Source: Microbacterium sp. STN6 (lineage in GTDB: Bacteria > Actinomycetota > Actinomycetes > Actinomycetales > Microbacteriaceae). Taken from it: a DNA stretch of 64,000 nucleotides. The notes beneath the pieces are model-generated. The model did no database searches. It had not been told where the DNA came from and was given only the letters and a program-made list of their open reading frames with translations. A program made the translations under genes and the position numbers. Shown piece after piece: positions 57,203 to 64,000 of this stretch (within the stretch, counting starts at the first letter, position 1; every line of letters starts with the position of its first letter). The stretch covers positions 62,001 through 126,000 of the forward strand of contig NZ_JAPMIT010000004.1 of the NCBI RefSeq assembly GCF_026410545.1. The letters are read 5' to 3'.

Positions 57203-58186
57203 TTGACGGAATCGATTGAGACGCAGGCGCCGCAGGCGGCGGGCGACGGAGACGGTGGCGCGGCCCCGCGTCGGCTGAGCGCGTGGGCCTGGCTCGGCAT
57301 CGGCGCGGCGTCTGCGGTCGTCGGGCTGCTGCCATGGCTGGTCACCGGGATGCGGCTGCCGATCCAGAATCTGTGGAACACCGATCCGCTCGCTGCGCCA
57401 GCGCCCCTCGTGCTGCTGCCGTTCAGCCAGTACGAGATCACCCTCATCGCAGCCCTCGTCGTGGTGGGCGCGGCGGCGGCAGGGATCGTCGCACGGGCGA
57501 CGCGGGCGCGGCAGGGCAGGCGAAGCGTCGTCGCGATTCTGTGCGGCGTGCTCGCGGTGCAGTTGTTCGCGCTGGCACAGACCGCGACCGTTGTTGCGAG
57601 CGGGCTGCAGAACCGTGTCGAGTCGGCGCTGTATCTCGTGGTGATCGTCGTCGGTATCGTTCTGGCAATCGCGGTCGGGGCGTTGGTGCTCTGGCTGGTG
57701 GCGCGTGCACCGCGGGCGGGCGCGCTGGTGGGCATGAGCCTGGTGTCGGTTCTCGTGGCGCCGTGGCTGAGCGGGTTCATCTCGCCGATCAACGCGATCC
57801 CTGGAACGGGGCTTGCGGGTGTGACCTGGCTGGTCGACCTGGTGCGATTCGTGCCGGCGATTCTCGTCGGGGCGGCCATCGCGTGGTGCGGCATCGGACG
57901 CATCGGGCGCGTGATCGCCGCCGTTGTTGCCCTGCTGCTTCTGTGGACCGGTCCCGCCCTACTCACCGGCGCCAGCGCGGCGGTCGGCAGCAGGGTGCTC
58001 GGCCCGCGCCCTGCCGACATGGTCGACTTCGCGTCGCGCGTCATCGTGCTTGCGCTGACGACGCCGTCGGTTGCGCTCCCGCCGATCCTCGTCGCCGTGG
58101 CCGTGGCGGCGATCGGCCTCGTCGTGCGCCGCGAGGCCCGCAGACGACGCGCCCTCGCCGACGACCGCGCGGCGACCGTGCGCTGA
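57203..58186 (+). CDS. Multi-pass membrane protein of unknown function
   Basis: 327 residues from TTG 57203, chosen for the GGAGG at 57192-57196; ATG 57179 would add 8 residues but lacks a ribosome site. About eight hydrophobic helices, the first LGIGAASAVVGLLPWLVTG and the last LPPILVAVAVAAIGLVV. No family with known function is recognised. The stop lies inside the first unit of a 21-bp repeat array. The flanking copies of element A frame this gene. Confidence 0.7.
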   Translation: MTESIETQAPQAAGDGDGGAAPRRLSAWAWLGIGAASAVVGLLPWLVTGMRLPIQNLWNTDPLAAPAPLVLLPFSQYEITLIAALVVVGAAAAGIVARATRARQGRRSVVAILCGVLAVQLFALAQTATVVASGLQNRVESALYLVVIVVGIVLAIAVGALVLWLVARAPRAGALVGMSLVSVLVAPWLSGFISPINAIPGTGLAGVTWLVDLVRFVPAILVGAAIAWCGIGRIGRVIAAVVALLLLWTGPALLTGASAAVGSRVLGPRPADMVDFASRVIVLALTTPSVALPPILVAVAVAAIGLVVRREARRRRALADDRAATVR

Positions 58187-58255
58187 GCCGGCCGTAGCGC
58201 CACCGAACTGAGCCAGCCGTAGCGCCACGGTGCGCTGAGCCGGCCGTAGCGCCAC
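58183..58255. repeat. Three 21-bp repeats starting at a stop codon
   Basis: CTGAGCCGGCCGTAGCGCCA at 58183 and 58235, and the variant CTGAGCCAGCCGTAGCGCCA at 58208. The first unit contains the TGA stop of the membrane-protein gene. Confidence 0.8.
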
Positions 58256-58258
58256 CGC

Positions 58259-58345
58259 GAACGAAAACGACGGTGTTGCTGTCGAAAACCGTCGAAGACT
58301 GCGCGGCTGCGCACATCCGCTCGCCTTTCTCCGTCGTTTTCGTTC
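58259..58345. repeat. 87-bp element A, copy 2
   Basis: Same 15-bp terminal arms and length as copy 1; the inside differs at only a few bases (GTCGAAAACCGTCGAAGACT). It lies 31 bases upstream of the small membrane-protein gene at 58377. Confidence 0.92.
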
Positions 58346-58376
58346 AGGGCAGGCGGCCCGGGGTACGGTGGGGGCC

Positions 58377-58565
58377 ATGAGCATGGGAATGGGGCCAGGA
58401 AACCCGGGGCCGGTGACGATGGGAAACGGTGGTGGCCCGACGTCAGGCCTGCCGACGCCGCCCCCGCGCGCTCACGGCCGGCTGCGCTGGTTCGGGCTCG
58501 GCATGACGACAGGGGTGGTCGGCACGCTCGTGGTCGTCATCATCGTGGCGACGCTCACGCACTAA
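58377..58565 (+). CDS. Small single-helix membrane protein
   Basis: 62 residues: a Gly/Pro/Met-rich start (MSMGMGPGNPGPVTMGNGGG), a basic Pro-rich hinge and one membrane helix (GMTTGVVGTLVVVIIVATL). Ends near the helix. GGTGGGGG precedes ATG 58377. No family is recognised. Confidence 0.55.
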   Translation: MSMGMGPGNPGPVTMGNGGGPTSGLPTPPPRAHGRLRWFGLGMTTGVVGTLVVVIIVATLTH

Positions 58566-58655
58566 ACGGTTGTCAACGATCGACCAACATCCCTGGGATC
58601 CGTGCTCGAGGGGTTCCGGCTTGCCGATGCCTTCATTGCACCAAACGCAGGCCGG

Positions 58656-59048
58656 CTACGCCAACGCGGCCACTAGGCAGAGCGCGATGAGTACGACCTG
58701 ACCGACCAGTCTCGGCACAAGCGGCACGGCCAGCGACCCGAACCGGTCACGGCGCCGGGCCGCATACGCGTTGGCGGGGAAGACCGCGACCAGGAACACC
58801 GCGAGGCAGATGCCGGCCGCCAGCCGGGTGGGCGGGTACAGAAGCCCGAGACCTCCCGCGATCTCGCACACCCCCGTGAACGCGACGAGAAGCGCGGGCC
58901 GCAACAGGCCATCGAACCGCAGCCGCGGCGGAATCATCGCCGCCATCGTGCGCCGGGACGCGGGCAGGAAGTGCAGCGCGCCCATGCCAATGAACGCGAG
59001 TGCGAGAAGGATGCGCAGCACCAGCGCTGCGATCGCCCAGCCCGTCAC
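58656..59048 (-). CDS. DoxX-family membrane protein
   Basis: 130 residues with four helices: ALVLRILLALAFIGMGALHF, LLVAFTGVCEIAGGLGLLY, LAAGICLAVFLVAVFPANAY and VGQVVLIALCLVAALA. The F-GxxH-F and CEIxGGLGLL patterns are those of DoxX/DoxD-like quinone-linked proteins. GTG 59048 overlaps the stop of the remnant epimerase in GTGA style, so it was a co-translated partner of that gene. Confidence 0.85.
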   Translation of the reverse strand: MTGWAIAALVLRILLALAFIGMGALHFLPASRRTMAAMIPPRLRFDGLLRPALLVAFTGVCEIAGGLGLLYPPTRLAAGICLAVFLVAVFPANAYAARRRDRFGSLAVPLVPRLVGQVVLIALCLVAALA

Positions 59049-59209
59049 AGCGTCGTGAATCCGTCGCGCCAGGTGGGATGCGCCGGCTCCCAGCCCCGCG
59101 ACGCGGCGAGGGCGCTCGAGACCGCGACGACCTCGTGGCCTGTGGCGAGCAGCATCGGCAGAAGCCGCGTTCCGATCACGCCGGTTGCCCCGGCCAGCAG
59201 AACCCGCAT
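59045..59209 (-). pseudogene. Internally deleted NAD-dependent epimerase remnant
   Basis: A 54-codon frame from ATG 59209. It starts as an extended-SDR epimerase (MRVLLAGATGVIGTRLLPML, with GATGVIG as the nucleotide motif, then ATGHEVVAVS) and, from about residue 33, reads like the family's C-terminus (SRGWEPAHPTWRDGFTTL). A normal member has about 300 residues, so some 250 codons are missing without breaking the frame or the coupling to DoxX. The product cannot be an active epimerase but may still be translated. Confidence 0.75.
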
Positions 59210-59285
59210 TTCCGCGCTCCCTTCGCCGCTCCGTCTGACGAATCTACCGGTCGGCGGGTACCGGGTCGTGCTCGCCGGCGTGACC

Positions 59286-59372
59286 GAACGAAAACGACGG
59301 TGTTGCTGTCACGAGCGGCGGAAGCGCGCGCGTCTGCGCACATCCGCTCGCCTTTCTCCGTCGTTTTCGTTC
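59286..59372. repeat. 87-bp element A, copy 3
   Basis: Same perfect 15-bp arms and length as the copies at 57038 and 58259; the inside is more different (CGAGCGGCGGAAGCGCGCGC). It lies between the epimerase remnant and the alcohol dehydrogenase stop. Confidence 0.92.
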
Positions 59373-59402
59373 GGGCCGCGCGGCTGGAGGAGCGGCGTGG
59401 CC

Positions 59403-60425
59403 TCACACCGTGAGGAGCACCTTGGTGGCGCGACGCTCGTCCATGGCCCTGTAGCCCTCGGCGGCCTCGTCGAGCGGCAGGGTGAGGTCGAACACGACGC
59501 CGGGGTCGATCTGGTCGGTCATGATCAGCTCGATGAGCTCAGGCAGGAAGCGGCGCACCGGGGCAGGCCCGCCAAGCAGATGCACCTCGGAGAAGAACAG
59601 TTCCTGCCCGTCGAGCTCGACACCGTGCGAGACGCCGACGAACCCGACGTGCCCTCCGGCTCGGGTGGCGCGGATGGCCTGCAGCATCGACTCCTGTGTT
59701 CCGACGGCCTCCACCGTCGAGTGCGCCCCGTAGCCGCCGGTCAGCTCCTTGATCTTCGCGACCCCCTCGTCGCCCCGCTCCTCAACGATGTCGGTCGCGC
59801 CGAACGTCTTCGCCAGAGCCTGGCGGTCGGCGTGACGCGACATTGCGATGATGCGCTCGGCACCGAGCCGCTTCGCCGCGAGGATCGCCAGCAGCCCGAC
59901 GGCACCGTCGCCGACGACCGCGACCGTCTTGCCCGGCCCGGCCTCGGCGGCGACGGCCGCGAACCAGCCCGTGCCCAGCACGTCTGAGGCGGCAAGCAGA
60001 CTGCGCGCCTGCTTCTCGTTCGGCTCGCCCGGCACCGTCACGAGAGTGCCGTCGGCCAGCGGAATGCGCGCGTACTCGGACTGCGTGCCGATGCCACCCA
60101 TCATCACGTTGTGGATGCAGCGGGATTGATACCCCGCCTGGCAGATCTCGCAGGTGTTGTCCGACGCGACGAACGAGCCGACCACGTAGTCGCCCACCCG
60201 AATCTCGTGCACCTCGTCGCCGATCTGCTCGACGACACCGATGTACTCGTGGCCCATCTGCATGGGGCGCTTCACGCGCTCGATGCCGCGGTATGGCCAC
60301 AGGTCAGAACCGCAGATGCATGTCGCCGTGACGCGAATGACGGCATCCGTCGGCTCGACAATGCTCGGATTCTCGACGTTCTCGACGCGAACGTCTCCCG
60401 GTGCGTGCATGACAACGGCTCGCAT
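59403..60425 (-). CDS. Zinc-dependent alcohol dehydrogenase family protein
   Basis: 340 residues, MDR superfamily. Catalytic zinc ligands are in CICGSDLWPYRG and GHEYIGVV; the structural zinc site is abbreviated (CEICQAGYQSRC, three Cys visible). The Rossmann motif is VVGDGAVGLLAILAAKRLGA. It oxidises or reduces an alcohol/aldehyde with NAD(P). It lies 92 bases after the thioredoxin gene and may be in the MerR-controlled transcript; that suggests electrophile defence. Confidence 0.91.
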   Translation of the reverse strand: MRAVVMHAPGDVRVENVENPSIVEPTDAVIRVTATCICGSDLWPYRGIERVKRPMQMGHEYIGVVEQIGDEVHEIRVGDYVVGSFVASDNTCEICQAGYQSRCIHNVMMGGIGTQSEYARIPLADGTLVTVPGEPNEKQARSLLAASDVLGTGWFAAVAAEAGPGKTVAVVGDGAVGLLAILAAKRLGAERIIAMSRHADRQALAKTFGATDIVEERGDEGVAKIKELTGGYGAHSTVEAVGTQESMLQAIRATRAGGHVGFVGVSHGVELDGQELFFSEVHLLGGPAPVRRFLPELIELIMTDQIDPGVVFDLTLPLDEAAEGYRAMDERRATKVLLTV

Positions 60426-60517
60426 GGATGCTCCTCAATCTCTCAAAAGTGAGTGCTACCCCTCAACGACACCACGTTTGCCGGCATTGTGGCAGGCCCT
60501 GGCGTGCCAGCCCTCGG

Positions 60518-60865
60518 CTAACGCGCGAGGTAGCGTGCCAGCTCGAACTCGAGCGCGGCCTTCGGCTTCGCCCCCACGATAGTGCGCACCGGCTCCGTGC
60601 CGACGAAGACCTTGAGCGTCGGAACGGCGAGGATCTGGTGGGCGGCCGAGGTGCGGGGGCTGAGGTCCGAGTTGATCTTGATGACCTTGAGCGTCTCGGG
60701 GTGCTCGGCGGCGAGCTGTTGCATGACGGGGCCGAGCATGCGGCACGGCGGGCACCACTCTGCCCAGAAGTAGGCGATGACGGTGCGCGGGTCGTGCAGC
60801 TGGGCCTCGAAGTCGGTGTCGTCGGCGTGAACGACGGCGTCGGTGGCGGTATCCGGTGTGCTCAT
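60518..60865 (-). CDS. trxA: Thioredoxin
   Basis: 115 residues. Thioredoxin fold with active site AEWCPPCRMLGPVMQQL; WCPPC replaces the usual WCGPC. The cis-proline is in ILAVPTLKVF, and the buried Asp of thioredoxins appears as DFEAQL/DPRTVIAYFW. It reduces protein disulfides in the cytoplasm. It starts 15 bases after the MerR gene, so both are transcribed from the MerR-type promoter at 61283-61313. Confidence 0.9.
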   Translation of the reverse strand: MSTPDTATDAVVHADDTDFEAQLHDPRTVIAYFWAEWCPPCRMLGPVMQQLAAEHPETLKVIKINSDLSPRTSAAHQILAVPTLKVFVGTEPVRTIVGAKPKAALEFELARYLAR

Positions 60866-60880
60866 TTTGTGCTCCTCAAC

Positions 60881-61261
60881 TCAACTGAATTCGCAGCGCG
60901 GAACGGCGCCGCGCGTCTCTGCCTCGGTCAGCAGCGCCGCCAATGCGTCGCGCCGTGCGGCGAGCTCAGCGATTCGGCCGTCGAGGTCGGCGATCGCCGA
61001 ACGGTACGCACGCAACGAGTCAGCGCAATCGTCGGCCCGCTCCTTGCCCTCGACGAGGCAGTCGAGGAACGGGCGCGTCGCGTCAAGCCGGATGCCGAGT
61101 GTGCCGAGCAGGTGAGCTTCGGCAACCAGTCGCGCCGACCTCTCGTCGTACTCGCGGTATCCGTTCGCCAGGCGTGTCGAGGCGATCAGCCCCACCGATT
61201 CGTAGTGCCGCACCGTCTTCGTCGACACGCCCGCGCGGGCCGCAACCTCACCGATTCGCAT
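60881..61261 (-). CDS. MerR-family transcriptional regulator
   Basis: 126 residues. The DNA-binding part is RIGEVAARAGVSTKTVRHYE, then SVGLIASTRLANGYREYDER. A long coiled-coil dimer helix follows (about 75-115). Cysteines occur at PFLDCLVEG, DDCAD and the C-terminal PRCEFS; they could bind metal or sense redox change. It is followed at 15 bases by thioredoxin. Its own promoter has the long spacer that MerR proteins correct by twisting DNA. Confidence 0.91.
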   Translation of the reverse strand: MRIGEVAARAGVSTKTVRHYESVGLIASTRLANGYREYDERSARLVAEAHLLGTLGIRLDATRPFLDCLVEGKERADDCADSLRAYRSAIADLDGRIAELAARRDALAALLTEAETRGAVPRCEFS

Positions 61262-61282
61262 TCGCGCACCTCACGCAGGCAA

Positions 61283-61313
61283 CGCTAAACCCTGCCCCAT
61301 GGGTCAAGGTCAA
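61283..61313 (-). promoter_or_regulatory. MerR-type promoter/operator
   Basis: On the minus strand it reads TTGACC, then TTGACCCATGGGGCAGGG (18 bases), then TTTAGC. A -35 of TTGACC with an 18-19-base spacer and a palindromic centre (ACCC...GGG) is the hallmark of MerR-activated promoters. It lies 22 bases upstream of the MerR start. Confidence 0.7.
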
Positions 61314-61392
61314 GCGGCGACGCCTGCGACGGAGTGCGCGTGCGGCCACCCGACGTGGTGGGCACTGCTGGCGCGTGAGTGACGACGTTCTC

Positions 61393-62394
61393 TCACGTTG
61401 TCTCCCGCGCGACGAGATGCGCCTGCATCTCGGGCGTCGCTACAGGCGGGGCGGATTGGTTCACGGTACTCAGAGCGAGCTCAGCAAGGTAGCGACCGAG
61501 GCCTGCTGTGTCGACGCGAATCGTTGAGAGCGCGGGGACGAAGAGCCGGGCGAGCGGGGTGTCGTCGTGGCCTATTACGGCGAGCCGGTCGGGGACCCGT
61601 AGTCTCGTCCGCACCGCGTGCCCGACGATCCGCGCGGCGACGTCGTCGTTGTACGCCACGACGCCATCGACGCCGGCTGAAAGCCATTCGGCTACCGCGG
61701 TTGCGACGGAGCCTTCATCGATGGTCCAGTCGCCTGCCCATGTGATTCCCGGCATCCTCGTGGCGGTCCGCGCGGCGAGGCCGCTCCGTTCGGCCGACAG
61801 CTGGGCCAGGCGTGGGTCTGCCGGTGCTGCAAACGCCAACGTGCGGCGCCCTTGGGCGGCGAGGTGTTCCACCTGCACCCGTGGCCCGTCGGCGAAGAGG
61901 AGCCCTTCCTCGCCGGGAAGCGGGCCTTCGCGCTGAGCGGGAGTCAGCACGTGATTGATGCCGCTGGCGCGGATGTCGGCGATCTCGCGAGGCGAGAACG
62001 GGGTCATCCCCATGACGACGTCCGGGCGCAGAGTCTCCCACAACGGCTGTGCCTGTCCGTCGGGGTGCGGCACCATGGTCACCAGTGCATAGCCGGCCCG
62101 ATCGAGCGTTGCGGAGGCCTCGTCGAGGTGCGTGCGCATGCTGTAGTCCAGGGGCCAGTCCGGGAGGACCAGGAGAACAATGTGACTTCGTCCGCTCGCC
62201 AGGGCGCGCGCCGCGCTGTGCGGGTGGTAGCCCAGGCGCTTCGCCTCGTTCAGGACCCGTTGTCGTGTCGACTCCGGGATGGTCTGGCCCGGCGTGTCAT
62301 TGAGGACGAATCCGACTGTGGCTCGAGAGAGCCCGAGGGAGCGGGCGACATCCACTGCCGTCACCCGCTTTGTCGCAGCTCGGTCCGGACCCAT
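61393..62394 (-). CDS. LacI-family transcriptional regulator
   Basis: 333 residues. Headpiece: TAVDVARSLGLSRATVGFVL, then NDTPGQTIPESTRQRVLNEA and KRLGYHPHSAARALASGR. The effector domain shows NDDVAARIVGHAVRTRLRVP and DDTPLARLFVPALSTIRVD. ATG 62394 follows GAGAG and is preferred over a GTG at 62418. It is divergent from the MFS/GH3 genes, with the palindrome CAACTAGC...GCTAGTTG between them. The inducer is probably a beta-glucoside. Confidence 0.92.
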   Translation of the reverse strand: MGPDRAATKRVTAVDVARSLGLSRATVGFVLNDTPGQTIPESTRQRVLNEAKRLGYHPHSAARALASGRSHIVLLVLPDWPLDYSMRTHLDEASATLDRAGYALVTMVPHPDGQAQPLWETLRPDVVMGMTPFSPREIADIRASGINHVLTPAQREGPLPGEEGLLFADGPRVQVEHLAAQGRRTLAFAAPADPRLAQLSAERSGLAARTATRMPGITWAGDWTIDEGSVATAVAEWLSAGVDGVVAYNDDVAARIVGHAVRTRLRVPDRLAVIGHDDTPLARLFVPALSTIRVDTAGLGRYLAELALSTVNQSAPPVATPEMQAHLVARETT

Positions 62395-62450
62395 GCAACC
62401 AACTCTCACACATCGCACTTGCGCGCGCTAGTCGACTCATCTATGCTCAG

Positions 62451-62470
62451 CAACTAGCCCGCGCTAGTTG
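62451..62470. promoter_or_regulatory. LacI-type operator before the MFS/GH3 genes
   Basis: CAACTAGC-CCGC-GCTAGTTG has perfect 8-bp arms. It lies 15 bases upstream of the MFS start, where binding would block transcription or ribosome access. A half-site GCTAGTCGAC occurs at 62427-62436. Confidence 0.65.
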
Positions 62471-62484
62471 ACAATGGAGTCCAC

Positions 62485-63774
62485 ATGACCAGCCCCATAG
62501 AGCAAGAACCAGACTTCGCCGTCCCGACCGAGCCGATGATTCCCTCCGTGCAGCCGACGAAGAAGAAGGGTGCAGGCTTTCTCATCGTCTTCGGTCTGTT
62601 GAATTTCGGCCTCTATCTGACGGTGATGATGCCGGCCCTGTTCAGCCTGCCGTACAAGGTGCAGCAACTCGCGCCGGGCAACAAGGCCATCGTGCTGGGC
62701 GTCGTCGCGGCCATCGGCGCTGTCGTGACAATCATCTCGGGACCGATGGCCGGCGTCCTCAGCGACCGCACCCGCACCCGTTGGGGCCGGCGCCGCCCAT
62801 GGCTTGTGGGCGGAATCCTCGTGCTCATCGTCGGCTCCGTCATGGTTGCACTCGCCCCAAACGTCCCCGCGCTCATCCTCGGGTGGATGGTCGTCTGCGT
62901 CGGCGGTGCCGGCCCGGCAGCGGCGATCACGCCAGTCGTGGCCGAGCAAGTGCCGGAGTCCCAGCGAGGAACGGTCGGCGCGATTGTCGGCGTCGCAACA
63001 CAGCTGGGCGGGGTCCTCGGCTATACGATCGGCGGCCTGCTGACTTTCAACATCGTGTTGCTCTTCGCTACACCGGTCATCGTGCTCGCGGCCCTCGCGA
63101 TCGTGTACATGGTGGTGGTTTCCGACCCACTGGTGCCGCTGCCGCTCACGACAATCCGACAGACCTTCCGGCTCATGATCTTCAACCCCAGGCGCCACCG
63201 TGATTTCTCCCTGGTGTGGCTTGGCAAGTTCCTCATGCAGGTTGCGCTCGCCCTTCTCACCACCTATCAGCTCTACTATCTGGCGGACCGGCTCGGCTTC
63301 TCCGCCGAGGAGGCAGGCCAAAAGCTTGCGCTTGTCGGGGGCATCGGCATCGTTGTGACGATGGCATTCGCCGTCGTCTCCGGCACGCTGTCTGACAAGC
63401 TCAAGCGGCGCAGAGCCTTCATATTTGTGGCATCGCTCGTCACCGCGGTCGGCCTGGTGCTGATGGCCTTCGCAGACGGCTTCACGCTCTTTTTCGCGGC
63501 TGTGCTCTGCATTCTCGGTGCGGCCGGCATGTTCGGTGCCGTCGACGTCGCGATGGCGAGCGACCTCGTGCCGGAACGAGAGCAGTCCGGCCGGTGGATG
63601 ACCATCTATAATCTCGCTGCGTCGCTCCCAGGCGCCATCGCGCCCCTGCTCGGATCCGGTCTCCTGCTGATCGGTTCCGCCAACGGGACCAACTACACGG
63701 CCCTCTTCCTTGCCGGGGCTGTCATCGCACTCGGCACCGGGATCGTCACGTCATTCATTCGAGGAGTGCGCTGA
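62485..63774 (+). CDS. MFS transporter
   Basis: 429 residues with about 12 helices after a 30-residue soluble start. The MFS loop between helices 2 and 3 is GVLSDRTRTRWGRRRPWLVG, closest to the GPH-like and sugar-porter groups. Central loop SDPLVPLPLTTIRQTFRLM lies between the two six-helix halves. GGAG precedes ATG 62485. It is followed at 2 bases by a GH3 beta-glucosidase, so import of a beta-glucoside or of its sugar is likely. Confidence 0.9.
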   Translation: MTSPIEQEPDFAVPTEPMIPSVQPTKKKGAGFLIVFGLLNFGLYLTVMMPALFSLPYKVQQLAPGNKAIVLGVVAAIGAVVTIISGPMAGVLSDRTRTRWGRRRPWLVGGILVLIVGSVMVALAPNVPALILGWMVVCVGGAGPAAAITPVVAEQVPESQRGTVGAIVGVATQLGGVLGYTIGGLLTFNIVLLFATPVIVLAALAIVYMVVVSDPLVPLPLTTIRQTFRLMIFNPRRHRDFSLVWLGKFLMQVALALLTTYQLYYLADRLGFSAEEAGQKLALVGGIGIVVTMAFAVVSGTLSDKLKRRRAFIFVASLVTAVGLVLMAFADGFTLFFAAVLCILGAAGMFGAVDVAMASDLVPEREQSGRWMTIYNLAASLPGAIAPLLGSGLLLIGSANGTNYTALFLAGAVIALGTGIVTSFIRGVR

Positions 63775-63776
63775 CG

Positions 63777-64000
63777 ATGCGGTCCGGTTCCCTGCGGGCG
63801 CCTCTCGCGGCGGTCGAAGGCCTTGTGGCCGCCATGACGGTCGAAGAGAAGATCCTTCTGCTCGAAGGTGTCGAGTCGTGGAATACCAACGCCATTCCGC
63901 GCTTGGGAATCCCATCATTGTTGGTGACCGACGGCCCGCACGGCGTGCGCAAGGTGCGCAGCAACTCGGGTGCGTTCGCTCTGACGGACACCGAGCACTC
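63777..64000 (+). CDS. GH3-family beta-glucosidase, N-terminal part
   Basis: The frame opens at ATG 63777, 2 bases after the MFS stop, and runs off the right edge. The visible 74 residues include MTVEEKILLLEGVESWNT and IPRLGIPSLLVTDGPHGVRK, the conserved N-terminal GH3 sequence near the substrate site. No signal peptide is present, so hydrolysis is cytoplasmic after uptake by the MFS protein. The catalytic Asp lies beyond the window. Confidence 0.85.
   Translation, partial: MRSGSLRAPLAAVEGLVAAMTVEEKILLLEGVESWNTNAIPRLGIPSLLVTDGPHGVRKVRSNSGAFALTDTEH

Noticed and set aside
57038-59372. CRISPR array
   Set aside because: The three 87-bp repeats are about 1 kb apart with genes between them; there are no regular spacers and no cas genes.
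1-64000. tRNA, rRNA, riboswitch and transposase genes
   Set aside because: I looked on both strands and saw none with recognisable structure or motifs; small non-coding RNAs cannot be excluded without a covariance-model search.

Overview
The window is high-GC DNA from an actinobacterium, most likely of the family Microbacteriaceae. The evidence is indirect: GC-rich third positions, many GTG starts, an actinobacterial gene set (Lhr paired with Nei2, Ku with LigD, DUF5997 beside a LysR effector-domain protein), and short hairpin repeats of the TCGAxACG...CTCAACC type that are common in that family. I saw no transposase, phage module, rRNA, tRNA or CRISPR array. It looks like a chromosomal segment rich in sugar use, redox and DNA repair genes, and unusually rich in small repeats.

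Layout. 1-2.7 kb: an XRE regulator running off the left edge, a membrane protein divergent from its likely TetR regulator, and a second TetR. 2.7-6.4 kb: a flavin monooxygenase, a truncated CDP-glycerol transferase, and a VOC-HxlR pair. 6.4-11 kb: a DsbA-like protein, a YdeI protein, a LacI regulator, and a divergent Gfo/Idh-aldo/keto reductase fusion with a perfect 18-bp palindrome between them. 11-17.5 kb: a sugar locus (DeoR regulator, GH4 glycosidase, SIS isomerase, binding protein, two permeases). 17.5-21.6 kb: a secreted lysozyme-like protein, DUF1801, an amidotransferase and two SDRs. 21.7-27.8 kb: topoisomerase IB, Ku, LigD and a DUF72 protein. 27.9-35.4 kb: a tightly coupled redox operon (membrane protein, gluconate-dehydrogenase subunit 3, GMC oxidoreductase, TPP enzyme, enolase-superfamily enzyme) followed by a membrane-tailed SDR. 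35.5-45.1 kb: DUF5997, LysR-like effector domain, phosphotransferase, acyl-CoA synthetase, Nei2 and Lhr. 45.5-51.8 kb: an amino-acid permease, esterase, NUDIX protein, RecQ and proline iminopeptidase. 51.8-57 kb: a HAD protein, glycosyltransferase, HldE-like kinase/nucleotidyltransferase and aldehyde dehydrogenase. 57-61.3 kb: membrane proteins, an internally deleted epimerase coupled to DoxX, an alcohol dehydrogenase, and thioredoxin under a MerR promoter. 61.4-64 kb: a LacI regulator divergent from an MFS transporter and a GH3 beta-glucosidase that runs off the right edge.

What stands out is the repeat biology. At least four families of short inverted repeats recur here. One is an exactly 87-bp element with perfect 15-bp terminal arms, present three times in 2.4 kb. 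Two other families sit not only between genes but inside reading frames, in frame, where they are read as extra low-complexity linkers in LigD, the DUF72 protein, Lhr and the HAD protein. This resembles the palindromic elements known in Rickettsia genes, here in an actinobacterium. I regard it as the best candidate for something undescribed. The second candidate is the GMC/Gad3/TPP/enolase/SDR module, whose substrate I cannot name.
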